From positions 558,001 through 622,000 of the forward strand of contig NZ_JSYL01000002.1 of assembly GCF_000812865.1 (NCBI RefSeq): 64,000 nucleotides of DNA. The letters run 5' to 3'. Shown here piece after piece: positions 26,617-35,814 of the stretch. Source of the DNA: Kaistella jeonii. Its GTDB lineage: Bacteria; Bacteroidota; Bacteroidia; Flavobacteriales; Weeksellaceae. The notes under the pieces are model-generated. The model saw nothing but the letters and a program-made list of their open reading frames with translations, was not told the origin of the DNA and ran no database searches. A program made the translations under genes and the position numbers. Position 1 is the first letter of the stretch. Every line of letters begins with the position of its first letter.

Positions 26617-27711
26617 ATGAAAATAATAGATTTATATATCATCAAAAAATATCTTGGAACTTTCGGGTTTATGTTGGGATTATTAACTATTATCGTATTG
26701 GTAATCGATGTTCAGGCAAAAGCACCCCGAATTGAATCTAATGGATTTACGGTAACCGAATTCCTTATCAACTTTTATCCATACTGGATAGTAAATCTGA
26801 TCATCACCTTCATGTCGATTTTGGTTTTTATCTCCGTTATTTTCTTTACTTCAAGAATTGCAAATGACACTGAGATCGTAGCGATAATAAGTTCTGGCGC
26901 AAGTTTTCATCGTTTTGCAAGACCTTATTTAATGACTTCTGGCTTGATCGCTATTTTTGCGCTTTTGCTCAATCACTATGTTTTGCCCCTTGCAAATATC
27001 AAGAAGAATGAATTGGAACCTTACACCTACACCACAATGGCTCGGGAAGAATTTACAGGAAGCTCTGAGGTTTCAACGCAACTTTCCAAGACCGAATATA
27101 TTTTCGTTAAAAGTTATAATAAGAAAGAAAAACGCGGATCTGGATTCATTTATCAAAAATTCGACAAAAACAGAAAGTTAATTTACCAGCTTAATGCGAC
27201 CGATTTCAATTGGGACAATAGTAAAAAGCTTTTTATTCTCAATAATTTTTTTACAAAGACCATCAATAAAGATGAAACCGAAAAATTAGGAAACGGAACG
27301 GTAATGGAGAAAAGTTTCATTCATCCGCCGGAAGAATTATTTCCCGATGTCTTGCTCGGTCAAAATAAAACAACGCCCGACCTGATCAAATTCATCGACA
27401 GAGAAAAAGAAAAAGGAAACGGAAATCTCAACAATTATCTCAATGAATTGTACCAAAGAACTTCGATGCCAGTTTCGGTGATCATCTTAACTTTCCTCGG
27501 ATTATCTTTGTCATCACAGAAAAAACGCGGTGGTTTAGGAGTAAATCTTGCGATCGGAATTGCCCTGGCTTTTGTTTTTGTATTCTCCTTTGAAGCCTTG
27601 AAGGTGGTGTCTGCCAATAAAACATTAACGCCACTTTTAGCAATGTGGTTACCAAACCTGGTTTTCGGACCAGTTGCCGTCTATTTATATTTCAAAAGAG
27701 CTAATCAATAA
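26617..27711 (+). CDS. LptF/LptG-family permease
   Basis: 364 residues: three N-terminal spans (within residues 10-125), a periplasmic beta-jellyroll-like region (about 130-265) and three C-terminal spans (about 280-360). This is the YjgP/YjgQ layout of the LPS export permeases LptF and LptG, which with LptB move LPS to the LptC-A-D bridge. Which of the two paralogs it is cannot be decided. It follows tgt by 15 bp and overlaps the end of convergent birA by 7 bp. Confidence 0.88.
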   Translation: MKIIDLYIIKKYLGTFGFMLGLLTIIVLVIDVQAKAPRIESNGFTVTEFLINFYPYWIVNLIITFMSILVFISVIFFTSRIANDTEIVAIISSGASFHRFARPYLMTSGLIAIFALLLNHYVLPLANIKKNELEPYTYTTMAREEFTGSSEVSTQLSKTEYIFVKSYNKKEKRGSGFIYQKFDKNRKLIYQLNATDFNWDNSKKLFILNNFFTKTINKDETEKLGNGTVMEKSFIHPPEELFPDVLLGQNKTTPDLIKFIDREKEKGNGNLNNYLNELYQRTSMPVSVIILTFLGLSLSSQKKRGGLGVNLAIGIALAFVFVFSFEALKVVSANKTLTPLLAMWLPNLVFGPVAVYLYFKRANQ

Positions 27712-28421
27712 AGCAGTTCGATTTCTTTGTGGTAAAACTTTTGAAGACCTTTATTTTCTAATTCTACCCAAAGGATACCGTTTTTATCGACTTCTTTTAT
27801 AATGCCATTTTGTCTTAAACCTTCAATATCGAAAACTGAAATCTGATTTTTTCGAAATAATTGGCTATTTAATCTTGTTAAAATCTCAAGTTCAGAAACT
27901 TCTTTCATTAAATGACTTAAAAAATATTCATTGAGCGCTTCTGTGAACTCATTCAAATTAAATTTTAAACCAGTCTGAGTAAGCAATGATCCTGCTCTTG
28001 TAAGATTCTCAAATTTTTCCTGCAGAATATTTATACCAATGCCAATGATGAAATAAGGTATTCCACCAACGTTTTTTTTCTCGATCAACAGTCCGGCAAT
28101 TTTTTTATTCTTAATGATCAAATCATTTGGCCACTTTATTTCAACAACTGATTTTGTCATAATGGCTAGAAAGTCCGCCAATATTAGAGCGGTATAGAAA
28201 TTGAATAAATGATCCTGTAATTTAATAAGAGAAGAAGGAACAGCAATTGTGAAAGCTAGATTCAAATTTTCTGATGATTGCCAGGAATTTCCATACTGTC
28301 CTTTTCCTTTTGTTTGCTTGAAAGTATAAACAGAGAGTAACTCATTAGGTTCCGCAGGGAGGAAATGGAGGATTTCATCATTAGTTGATCCACATTCATT
28401 CAAATAAATAATTGAAGCCAT
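27705..28421 (-). CDS. birA: Biotin-[acetyl-CoA-carboxylase] ligase
   Basis: 238 residues. Visible motifs are STN (12-14), the biotinyl-AMP loop KGKGQYGNSW (38-47), KWPND (96-100), the catalytic Lys107 in NKKIAGLLIE, and IGIGINI (126-132). There is no N-terminal helix-turn-helix, so this is a group I ligase without repressor function. It attaches biotin to the carboxylase carrier protein; accD of the same enzyme system lies 34 kb away. It converges on the permease gene with a 7-bp overlap. Confidence 0.93.
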   Translation of the reverse strand: MASIIYLNECGSTNDEILHFLPAEPNELLSVYTFKQTKGKGQYGNSWQSSENLNLAFTIAVPSSLIKLQDHLFNFYTALILADFLAIMTKSVVEIKWPNDLIIKNKKIAGLLIEKKNVGGIPYFIIGIGINILQEKFENLTRAGSLLTQTGLKFNLNEFTEALNEYFLSHLMKEVSELEILTRLNSQLFRKNQISVFDIEGLRQNGIIKEVDKNGILWVELENKGLQKFYHKEIELLY

Positions 28422-28479
28422 TAAGAAAACTTTAAGAGTTAGAATGGGTAAATTTGAGACTAATTAAATAAAAAAACAA

Positions 28480-28487
28480 TAAATTTG
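28480..28487 (+). promoter_or_regulatory. Candidate -7 box for rsfS-ftsH
   Basis: TAAATTTG, 20 bp before the rsfS ATG. A TTTG at 28453-28456 is 23 bp upstream, slightly long for a -33 element. Confidence 0.5.
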
Positions 28488-28507
28488 CAGATTATACAAA
28501 ATTTTTA

Positions 28508-28870
28508 ATGAATAAGATTACAGAAAAGCAACTACTTATCGACAAAATAGTAGAAGCAATGCAAGATACAAAGGGAGAAGACATCCTAATTTTTGATTTA
28601 ACGAAGATTGAAAACTCAGTAGCAGAAACATTTATCATCTGTAGCGGAAACTCTAACACCCAGGTTTCTGCAATCGCAGGAAATATCGAGAAAAAGGTAA
28701 GAAATGACTTACAGGATCGTCCTTGGCATGTGGAGGGGAATGAAAATGCTTTGTGGGTTCTTCTTGATTACGTCTCGGTCGTTGTGCATGTTTTCCAAAG
28801 AGAAACCCGTGAATATTACGATATTGAGGAACTCTGGGGAGATGCGAAAATCACCAAAATAGAAAATTAA
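28508..28870 (+). CDS. rsfS: Ribosome silencing factor RsfS
   Basis: 120 residues, the usual size. The RsfS/Iojap pattern is clear: KGEDILIFDLTKIENSVAETFIICSGNS (residues 19-46) and RPWHVEGNENALWVLLDYVSVVVHVFQRETREYYDIEELWGDA (74-116). It binds ribosomal protein L14 and blocks subunit joining in starvation or stationary phase. It lies upstream of ftsH with a 54-bp gap and is probably cotranscribed. Confidence 0.95.
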   Translation: MNKITEKQLLIDKIVEAMQDTKGEDILIFDLTKIENSVAETFIICSGNSNTQVSAIAGNIEKKVRNDLQDRPWHVEGNENALWVLLDYVSVVVHVFQRETREYYDIEELWGDAKITKIEN

Positions 28871-28924
28871 AATTAATGATATTTGACGGAATTATATTTT
28901 CGTCAAAATTTTTATAGAAAAAAT

Positions 28925-30922
28925 ATGAATAATAATAAAGGATTTAACTGGTTTTTTCCAATAGCAATTGGAGCCATTCTACTCTTTTTCTTTTCGAATA
29001 TGAACAGCAATGCTGACTCAAATAATATCGATGAAGATGCATTCTACGCCTTAATGCAACAGGGAAAAGTACAGGATGTTTTAGTTTATAAAGACACCGA
29101 AAAGGCGGACGTTTTCCTCACAAAAGCAGCAAAAACAGAATTGGCAAGCAAACAAAAGGCTAAAGAAAAAAGCCCTTTTGATGCTTTCGATTTTGCACCA
29201 AAAGCAGATTATAATTTGAGTTTCGGTGATTTGCAGTTGTTTCTGGAGAAATTCGACAAGATCAAACAGGAAAACCCAACCATTGTAACGAAGAAAGATT
29301 ACGGTGTGGGCAAAAACCCGATGACAGAATTGCTCTTTACTGCGATCTTCTGGATTGCAATTATGGCTTTATTTTATTTTGTGATCTTCCGCAAAATGAT
29401 GGGCGGCGGTGGCGGTGGAGCCGGTGGACAAATATTTTCCATTGGTAAATCCAAAGCGAAACTTTTTGACGAAAAAGATAAAGTTCAGGTTTCATTTAAA
29501 GATGTTGCCGGTTTAGAAGGTGCAAAAGAAGAAGTACAGGAAGTTGTAGATTTCTTGAAGAATTCAGAAAAATACACTAAACTCGGTGGAAAAATCCCGA
29601 AAGGAGTATTATTGGTTGGTCCTCCCGGAACTGGGAAAACCCTTTTAGCAAAAGCCGTTGCAGGTGAAGCAAAAGTACCTTTCTTCTCTCTTTCTGGATC
29701 AGATTTCGTTGAAATGTTTGTAGGAGTTGGTGCTTCACGAGTACGTGATTTGTTTGCACAGGCAAAACTTAAATCTCCAGCAATTATTTTTATTGATGAA
29801 ATTGATGCCATTGGTAGAGCCAGAGGAAAAGGAAATATGACCGGTGGGAATGACGAAAGAGAAAATACACTGAATCAATTGCTTACAGAAATGGACGGTT
29901 TCGGAACCGACACGAATGTAATCATTATGGCGGCAACCAACAGAGCCGATATTTTAGATAAAGCTTTAATGAGAGCTGGTCGATTTGACCGTTCGATTTA
30001 TGTTGACTTACCAGAATTGCACGAAAGAAGAGAAATTTTCGATGTGCATTTGGCGAAAATTAAAATGGAGCCTAATATTGACCGAGAATTTTTGGCCAAA
30101 CAAACTCCAGGGTTTAGTGGAGCAGATATTGCGAATCTTTGTAATGAAGCAGCATTAATTGCAGCAAGAAACTCCCACGAAGCAGTATCGACTCAAGATT
30201 TTTTAGATGCTGTTGATAGAATTATCGGCGGACTTGAAAAGAAAAATAAAGCGATCAAACCTTCGGAAAAAAGAAGAGTTGCCTATCATGAAGCAGGTCA
30301 CGCTACAATCTCCTGGTTGGTAGAACATGCAGCACCTCTATTAAAGGTTACGATTGTACCAAGAGGACGTTCTTTAGGAGCAGCTTGGTATCTTCCGGAA
30401 GAAAGACAGTTGACAACAACTGAACAGATGTATGATGAACTTTGCGCGACTTTAGGAGGAAGAGCTGCAGAACAAACTATTTTCGGAAATATCTCAACAG
30501 GTGCACTTTCAGATTTAGAAAGAGTGACAAAGCAGGCTCAAGCAATGGTGACGATTTACGGTTTAAATGACAAAGTAGGAAATATTTCTTATTACGACAG
30601 CACCGGACAATCTGAATATAGCTTCGGGAAACCATATTCTGAGAACACCGCTAAAATGATTGATGAAGAAATTTCTAAGATTATTGAGACTCAATATGCA
30701 AGAGCGTTACAAATTTTAGCTGAAAATAAAGACAAATTGGATGCGCTTGCGGCAAAACTTTTAGAAAAAGAAGTTATCTTCCGGGAAGATTTAGAAGAAG
30801 TTTTTGGAGAAAGAGCTTGGGATCCTGAATTAACAGAACATCCTGTGTCTAATACTCATAAAGGTGAAACTCCGGAAGAAGAAGCGGTAATTGTAGCACC
30901 AGATTCTGGAACTCAGCTTTAA
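28925..30922 (+). CDS. ftsH: ATP-dependent zinc metalloprotease FtsH
   Basis: 665 residues from the ATG at 28925; the frame is open from 28883, but [11 protein letters not shown] gives the expected short N-terminus before span one (about 8-25). A periplasmic loop and second span (about 135-156) precede the AAA domain with Walker A GPPGTGKT (232-239), Walker B FIDEID (Asp291, Glu292) and the second region of homology. The protease domain has HEAGH (His455, Glu456, His459) and a third ligand Asp530 in SDLERV. It degrades unassembled membrane proteins and selected soluble regulators. A strong terminator follows. Confidence 0.97.
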   Translation: MNNNKGFNWFFPIAIGAILLFFFSNMNSNADSNNIDEDAFYALMQQGKVQDVLVYKDTEKADVFLTKAAKTELASKQKAKEKSPFDAFDFAPKADYNLSFGDLQLFLEKFDKIKQENPTIVTKKDYGVGKNPMTELLFTAIFWIAIMALFYFVIFRKMMGGGGGGAGGQIFSIGKSKAKLFDEKDKVQVSFKDVAGLEGAKEEVQEVVDFLKNSEKYTKLGGKIPKGVLLVGPPGTGKTLLAKAVAGEAKVPFFSLSGSDFVEMFVGVGASRVRDLFAQAKLKSPAIIFIDEIDAIGRARGKGNMTGGNDERENTLNQLLTEMDGFGTDTNVIIMAATNRADILDKALMRAGRFDRSIYVDLPELHERREIFDVHLAKIKMEPNIDREFLAKQTPGFSGADIANLCNEAALIAARNSHEAVSTQDFLDAVDRIIGGLEKKNKAIKPSEKRRVAYHEAGHATISWLVEHAAPLLKVTIVPRGRSLGAAWYLPEERQLTTTEQMYDELCATLGGRAAEQTIFGNISTGALSDLERVTKQAQAMVTIYGLNDKVGNISYYDSTGQSEYSFGKPYSENTAKMIDEEISKIIETQYARALQILAENKDKLDALAAKLLEKEVIFREDLEEVFGERAWDPELTEHPVSNTHKGETPEEEAVIVAPDSGTQL

Positions 30923-30931
30923 TAAAAATAG

Positions 30932-30970
30932 TCCTGATTATTTAAATTATCGTAAATAATCAGGATTTTT
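30932..30970 (+). terminator. Terminator after ftsH
   Basis: A 13-bp stem (30932-30944 with 30953-30965), 8-nt loop, then TTTTT. Confidence 0.88.
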
Positions 30971-30982
30971 GTATTTAATTGA

Positions 30983-31010
30983 TTGTTTACGTAAATATTT
31001 TCTATTTTTG
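30983..31010 (+). promoter_or_regulatory. Promoter for the LUD-cdsA-psd operon
   Basis: TTG at 30983-30985, 17-bp spacer, TATTTTTG at 31003-31010. It lies between the ftsH terminator and the next gene, which supports a separate transcript. Confidence 0.6.
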
Positions 31011-31037
31011 CAATAACAATCGCATAATCAATAGAAA

Positions 31038-31619
31038 TTGAGTCTTTTCAAAAAAATTGTCGGAAAAATATTAAACCAACCTGAAGAAGATGATAATCAG
31101 GATTTGATAAAACTTGGGGATCAGCTGAAAAATGCTGACCTTGATTACAAGTTTGCGCAGCTTTTTACGCATTCCGGTGGATTTTTCAACTATTGTGCAG
31201 ATGAAGCAGAAGCGCTTCAAACACTTAATCATATTCTGAAAATAGAAGATATAAAATCTGTTTTTTGTTGGGATGCCGATTTGAAGAACTTTTTAGATGT
31301 TGTAAAAGTTCCTTATACCAAAGAACTCGAACTTTTCAACGATTGTGCCTTTATCACCTGCGAATATTTAATCGCTTATGACGGCAGAATTATGCTTTCC
31401 TACAATAATATTCAACATTACCATTCTTCAAGACTTCCGCAGAAAATTATTTTGATGGCCAATGTTTCTCAGATCGTAACCAATCTGAACGATGCGATGA
31501 GTAAAATTAAACGCAACGGGAACATTCGAAATCTCACCTCAATCAGTGGAAGCAACTCCAAATTGGATACGCCAAATAAGGATAATACAAAACTTTTCTT
31601 ACTTTTGCTCGAAGATTAG
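31038..31619 (+). CDS. LUD-domain protein (lactate-utilisation B/C-like)
   Basis: 193 residues from a TTG start (31038), giving MSLFKKIVGKIL; no ATG fits. The fold pattern (FFNYCADEAEALQTLNHIL, FNDCAFITCEYLIAYDGRIMLSY, PQKIILMANVSQIVTNLNDAM) matches the LUD domain of LutB/LutC proteins. No Fe-S cysteines are present and no other lut genes are nearby, so a role in lactate oxidation is not supported. The protein is often found beside cdsA in this phylum. Its function remains open. Confidence 0.82.
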   Translation: MSLFKKIVGKILNQPEEDDNQDLIKLGDQLKNADLDYKFAQLFTHSGGFFNYCADEAEALQTLNHILKIEDIKSVFCWDADLKNFLDVVKVPYTKELELFNDCAFITCEYLIAYDGRIMLSYNNIQHYHSSRLPQKIILMANVSQIVTNLNDAMSKIKRNGNIRNLTSISGSNSKLDTPNKDNTKLFLLLLED

Positions 31620-31670
31620 TTCTTCGACTTATGGAAAAGAAAAAACTATTTAACTTACAATCACACCATC

Positions 31671-32546
31671 TTGGATAAAAATTTAGTACAGCGAATTTTC
31701 GGAGGATTTCTATATGGTTTTCTTGTGATTTTTTGCACCACACCGCTTGGCTCACAACTCCTCGATAAAATTTCGCCCAAGCTTGTCACGCAACAGGATC
31801 TTTTTTATGGATTGATCACTTTCTTTCTTTTCGTAGGAGCATGGGAATGCATGAAGATGATGAAGTTTGATCCTAAAAGCTGGGAGAAGTGGGCCATTTT
31901 TCCTTTGATTATTCTGGTGTTTTACCGTTTTTCTAAAAGATTTTTTCAACACGGTTTCTTTTTCGATTTTAACCTGTCTGAAATATTAGCACTTTCACTC
32001 ATCGTCATTGCGGTGATCACACTTTTCAAATTTTCAAAAGAACTCTATTACGATAATGGCAAATTGATCTTTACCGTAATATACACCGCACTTCCATTTG
32101 GATTTGCTTTAGGATTACCTAAATTTTCTACAGTTGACAATACATTCACTTTGGAAGTTTTCTTCCTGTTTATTTTGATCTGGAGCAGTGATACTTTTGC
32201 TTACTTCACCGGGAAATTTTTCGGGAAACATAAAATGGCACCTAAAATTTCTCCTAAAAAAACTTGGGAAGGATTTGCAGGTGGTGTTGTCTTAACTTTA
32301 ATCCTCGGTTTTTTTGTTGAAAAATACTTCCCTGAACTTCGTGGCAACTGGATGGTTGTAGGAGTTTTGGTTGCTGTATTTGGGCCACTTGGTGATTTGG
32401 TAGAAAGCCAGCTGAAGAGAACCTTTGGTGTGAAAGATTCGGGAAACATCATTCCGGGTCACGGTGGGATATTAGATCGTCTCGATAGTTTTATTATCTG
32501 TGCTCCTGTCGTATATTTGTACTTTATCTTAGAAAAATTCATTTAG
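31671..32546 (+). CDS. cdsA: Phosphatidate cytidylyltransferase
   Basis: 291 residues from a TTG start (MDKNLVQRIFGG, a start typical of relatives). About eight spans. The CDP-diglyceride synthetase signature is near the C-terminus: SDTFAYFTGKFFGKHK, SPKKTWEGFAGG, then GDLVESQLKR and KDSGNIIPGHGGILDRLDS. It makes CDP-diacylglycerol, the precursor of all phospholipids. It feeds the pathway completed by the adjacent psd gene (8-bp gap); a phosphatidylserine synthase is not in the window. Confidence 0.95.
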   Translation: MDKNLVQRIFGGFLYGFLVIFCTTPLGSQLLDKISPKLVTQQDLFYGLITFFLFVGAWECMKMMKFDPKSWEKWAIFPLIILVFYRFSKRFFQHGFFFDFNLSEILALSLIVIAVITLFKFSKELYYDNGKLIFTVIYTALPFGFALGLPKFSTVDNTFTLEVFFLFILIWSSDTFAYFTGKFFGKHKMAPKISPKKTWEGFAGGVVLTLILGFFVEKYFPELRGNWMVVGVLVAVFGPLGDLVESQLKRTFGVKDSGNIIPGHGGILDRLDSFIICAPVVYLYFILEKFI

Positions 32547-32554
32547 AAAAACTC

Positions 32555-33208
32555 ATGAAATTACATAAAGAATCAAAAGGAACCATCATCGTCGCAAGTA
32601 TTGCTTTCGCCTTAGTTGCAGTCCTTTCCATTTATTTTCTGAAGAACTTGTCGCTTTTGATCATTATTCCTTTACTCGTAATTTACGGATTGGTGTTTTG
32701 GTTTTTTCGTGTTCCAAAAAGAAACATTCAGGATCATACCGAAAATGTGATTGCTCCTGTTGATGGTAAAGTGGTGATGATCAAAGAAGTATTCGAAGAT
32801 GAATTGCTGCAGACAAAAGTCATTCAGGTTTCAATTTTCATGTCACCTTTGAATGTTCATATCTGCCGTTTTCCGGTATCAGGACAAGTAATTTATAAAA
32901 AATATCATCCGGGGAAATATTTGGTTGCTTGGCACGAAAAATCATCCACCGAAAATGAAAGAACAACGGTTGCCGTAGAAAGTTTAACAAATCACAAAGT
33001 TTTGTTCCGCCAGATCGCAGGTTACGTTGCACGCAGGATCGTATTTAATTGTAATGAAGGTGATGCCGCAAAAGCCGGACATGAATTCGGTTTTATAAAA
33101 TTCGGCTCCAGAATGGATGTTTTCTTGCCTTTAGACACCGAAATCATCTGCAAGATTGGGGACAAAACAAAAGGTGGAATCGATGTTATCGCAAAAATGA
33201 GAGATTAA
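32555..33208 (+). CDS. psd: Phosphatidylserine decarboxylase proenzyme, short PSD-A type
   Basis: 217 residues. Two N-terminal spans (about 9-29 and 32-51), then the decarboxylase domain with Asp70 (APVDGKVV), His102 (NVHICRFP) and the self-cleavage pair Gly184-Ser185 in KFGSRMDVF, which creates the pyruvoyl group. Length and the FGSR cleavage site identify the short bacterial class. It produces phosphatidylethanolamine, the donor used by the phosphoethanolamine transferase at 2.3-3.8 kb. Confidence 0.95.
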   Translation: MKLHKESKGTIIVASIAFALVAVLSIYFLKNLSLLIIIPLLVIYGLVFWFFRVPKRNIQDHTENVIAPVDGKVVMIKEVFEDELLQTKVIQVSIFMSPLNVHICRFPVSGQVIYKKYHPGKYLVAWHEKSSTENERTTVAVESLTNHKVLFRQIAGYVARRIVFNCNEGDAAKAGHEFGFIKFGSRMDVFLPLDTEIICKIGDKTKGGIDVIAKMRD

Positions 33209-33231
33209 TTCGCACATTTGATACAAAATAT

Positions 33232-33262
33232 AAAGCTAGGATCAAATAATCCTGGCTTTTTC
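33232..33262 (+). terminator. Terminator after psd
   Basis: An 11-bp stem with one G-U pair (33232-33242 with 33249-33259), 6-nt loop, T run. Confidence 0.8.
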
Positions 33263-33345
33263 TATTCAAAAATAGTTCGGTTAATTTCAATAAAAAAGGA
33301 ATCAACAATTTTGTCAATCCCTCCATAAATGTTTAATGAGTAAAA

Positions 33346-33669
33346 TTAAATAGGTACAAAAATAACCGCTGCAATTGCTGCAAGACCAATCGCAATGGTA
33401 GAAAATAAATCTACTTTTTTAACTTCGCGAATGTTACTTTTATCAATTATTACCTCTTCTCCTTTTTTATTCTTCATATAAATTTGAGTCTCATCCTGCT
33501 TCAAAATCTCACCTTTGTACTCTTTCGCGTCATTGGTCAGAATGGTATATTTTTGATAAAGTTCCAAAGAGTTTGGCTGCAAAGGTTTATGCTGGCTTAC
33601 TACCCTCGTTTGGCAAGAGGTTGCGCTGAGAATTAATAGTAAGACGAATATCGAAAAGAGCTTTTTCAT
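33346..33669 (-). CDS. Small lipoprotein of unknown function
   Basis: 107 residues from the ATG at 33669; a longer frame to 33726 adds an unlikely hydrophobic prefix. A lipoprotein signal (LLILSATSC, Cys19) is followed by a short beta-rich segment (KEYKGEILKQDETQIYMKNKKGEEVIIDKSNIREVKKV) that looks like an SH3/LSm-like barrel, then a C-terminal hydrophobic helix (about 89-107). No function is recognised. It lies downstream of the flavoprotein gene on the same strand. Confidence 0.7.
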   Translation of the reverse strand: MKKLFSIFVLLLILSATSCQTRVVSQHKPLQPNSLELYQKYTILTNDAKEYKGEILKQDETQIYMKNKKGEEVIIDKSNIREVKKVDLFSTIAIGLAAIAAVIFVPI

Positions 33670-33732
33670 TTTTAAAATATATTTTGCCAAATGTAATAAA
33701 ATAAATATTGATAGAATAATCTCCAATGAGAT

Positions 33733-34947
33733 CTATGGTAATTTCAAATTGAGATTCTGAGCAATAATCCAAGCTTCACTCCAACAAGCCTGAAAGTTGA
33801 AACCCCCAGTAACCGCATCAATATTTAAAACTTCTCCTGCCAAATAAAAATTTTCTAAAATCTTAGACGACATATTTTTAAAATTGATTTCCTTTAATTC
33901 AACGCCACCAGCAGTTACAAATTCGTCTTTGAAGGTAGATTTACCAGAAACCTTCATTACGTTATTACATAAATGCTGTAAAATACTTTGCAGTTCTTTT
34001 GAAGAAATTGATGAGATGTTTTTTTCTAAATCAACTTTTGAAAGCCACAGAATACGATGCCAGAATCTAGTAGTAATATCAAAGATTTTCGAAGTTCCAA
34101 TAGATTTCTTTGGATTTTCCTGACGGAATTTTTTAAATATTTCTTCGGCATCTTCGAAATCGATTCCCAGAAAATTAACGTTAATATCGAATTGATATTT
34201 TAAATCTGCCAATTCGCGGGCTTTCCAGGCAGAAATTTTTAAAATTGCTGGTCCGGAAAGTCCCCAATGCGTAATTAACATTGGTCCAGATTCATCCATT
34301 TTTAACTTTGGAATTGAAACTTTCGCGTACGGAAAACTCGTTCCCATTAAATCTTTCAGCGTTTCATTTTTAATATTAAAAGTAAAAAGAGAAGGAACTG
34401 CTTCAACGATTTGATGTCCTAAATTTTTAACTAGTTTTAAAGATTTCGGTGAACTTCCGGTCGCATAAACAATATAATCTGCAGAATATTCTCCTGTGGA
34501 AGTTTTTACAATATAAGATTCATTAATTTTCTCAATTTCTAAAACAACAGCTTGCGTTTTTACGTCGAATTTTTTTCTTCGAACTTCATTAACCATTGTA
34601 TCAATGATTGTTTTGGAAGAATTGCTTTCGGGAAAAATTCGGTTATCATTTTCGATTTTTAAAGAAACGCCACGTTCTTCGAACCAACCCATTGTATCGC
34701 CGGATTGAAACTGATGAAAAACACTTAATAATTCCTTATTTCCGCGCGGATAAAACTGCACCAATTCTTTTGGATCGAAACAAGCGTGGGAAACATTACA
34801 TCTTCCACCACCAGAAATTTTTACTTTTTGTAACACATCGGTATTTTGTTCCAGAATAGTGACGTAGAATTTATTTTCGTCGAGGTTCGCTGCACAGAAA
34901 AATCCTGCTGCACCACCGCCGATAATGATTATTTTTTTCTTTTTCAA
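33733..34947 (-). CDS. BaiN/HI0933-family FAD-dependent oxidoreductase
   Basis: 404 residues. An N-terminal Rossmann FAD motif GGGAAG (10-15), the family signature KISGGGRCNVSH (43-54), YATGSSP, and the C-terminal TGGFNFQACWSEAW FAD-binding stretch. The HI0933/YhiN/BaiN family includes bile-acid dehydrogenases, but most members have no defined substrate. It is cytoplasmic. A repeat-rich intergenic stretch lies upstream. Confidence 0.9.
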   Translation of the reverse strand: MKKKKIIIIGGGAAGFFCAANLDENKFYVTILEQNTDVLQKVKISGGGRCNVSHACFDPKELVQFYPRGNKELLSVFHQFQSGDTMGWFEERGVSLKIENDNRIFPESNSSKTIIDTMVNEVRRKKFDVKTQAVVLEIEKINESYIVKTSTGEYSADYIVYATGSSPKSLKLVKNLGHQIVEAVPSLFTFNIKNETLKDLMGTSFPYAKVSIPKLKMDESGPMLITHWGLSGPAILKISAWKARELADLKYQFDINVNFLGIDFEDAEEIFKKFRQENPKKSIGTSKIFDITTRFWHRILWLSKVDLEKNISSISSKELQSILQHLCNNVMKVSGKSTFKDEFVTAGGVELKEINFKNMSSKILENFYLAGEVLNIDAVTGGFNFQACWSEAWIIAQNLNLKLP

Positions 34948-34960
34948 ATTGATATTTTTT

Positions 34961-35000
34961 CACGCAAAGTCGCAACGTTTTACGCAAAGAACACGCAAAG
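34961..35000. repeat. ACGCAAAG direct repeats
   Basis: Exact ACGCAAAG at 34962-34969, 34982-34989 and 34993-35000, with a degenerate copy (CGCAACG) between. It is intergenic, upstream of the flavoprotein start. Confidence 0.7.
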
Positions 35001-35100
35001 TATTAGACAAAATTTTAGCGATTTTTACACTTGATGAATTGCAAAAATACGATTTTTCTAACCCATGATTAATGCTTAATTTTGTAAATTATAAATAACG

Positions 35101-35218
35101 CTTTTATCGAAGCGTAAATTACGCCCCAGCTTGAACGAAGCTCTTTTTGTGACGAGGAATGAGGAGCAAAAAAGTGGGAGTGGAAGATGGATAAAGGCGC
35201 AAAAAAGAAATAAAAAAT
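35101..35218. other. GC-richer intergenic segment, candidate dispersed element
   Basis: Unlike the AT-rich flanks, this stretch contains GACGAGGAATGAGGAGC and GGGAGTGGAAGATGG, resembling segments near 38672-38772 and 46691-46755. It shows no protein-coding signature. Its 3' end supplies the leader of the thioesterase gene. Confidence 0.4.
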
Positions 35219-35758
35219 ATGTCAGATTATCATTATAAATTCGATGTTCGATGGAGCGATATTGATGCAAACAAACACCTGGCGAATTCGTCTTACGTGA
35301 TGTATTGCGCGCAAACCAGAATGGCGTTTATGAATACCCATAAAATGGGACTTAAAGAATTAAGTTATTGGGGAATTGGTCCCGTGATTTTGCACGAAAG
35401 ATATTCGTTTTTCAAAGAAATATATGCTGATCAAACGGTTTTTGTTTCACTGGAAATTGCTGGAGTATCGGAAGATGCGAGTATTTATCAGTTTGTTCAT
35501 AAATTTTATTTACCCGACGGAACGCATTGTGCAACGGCTGAAGCGACTGGAGTTTGGATCGATACCATGCTACGTAAATCGACAACTCCACCCGATGATG
35601 TTTTGGAGGTGATGAATGAATTTAAAGGCGAACATGTAAAAGTTTTGACCCGACAGGATTTGAAAGATTTGCCTTTTAAACCTGAAAATGTAGAAGCTTT
35701 CCATAAGCGAAATACCTTCACCTGGAAAAAAGATAAGGACGAAAAAACGGAAGATTAA
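35219..35758 (+). CDS. Acyl-CoA thioesterase, hotdog fold (4HBT family)
   Basis: 179 residues. The catalytic helix pattern WSDIDANKHLANSSYVMY (12-29, Asp16, His20) is that of 4-hydroxybenzoyl-CoA/YbgC-like thioesterases. The C-terminal ~40 residues (FKPENVEAFHKRNTFTWKK) extend past the fold. It hydrolyses acyl-CoA thioesters; chain length is not predictable. It lies 56 bp upstream of thiL and may share its transcript. A TAATTTTG box at 35077-35084 is a possible distant promoter. Confidence 0.88.
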   Translation: MSDYHYKFDVRWSDIDANKHLANSSYVMYCAQTRMAFMNTHKMGLKELSYWGIGPVILHERYSFFKEIYADQTVFVSLEIAGVSEDASIYQFVHKFYLPDGTHCATAEATGVWIDTMLRKSTTPPDDVLEVMNEFKGEHVKVLTRQDLKDLPFKPENVEAFHKRNTFTWKKDKDEKTED

Positions 35759-35814
35759 TTTAAATTTTCAAATCGTTTTGATGCTTAATTATTAATTTAT
35801 TTTATAGAAAAAAT

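Noticed and set aside
31038..31619. Lactate utilisation protein LutB/LutC as a functional name
   Set aside because: Only the LUD fold is supported; there are no Fe-S cysteines and no lut operon.
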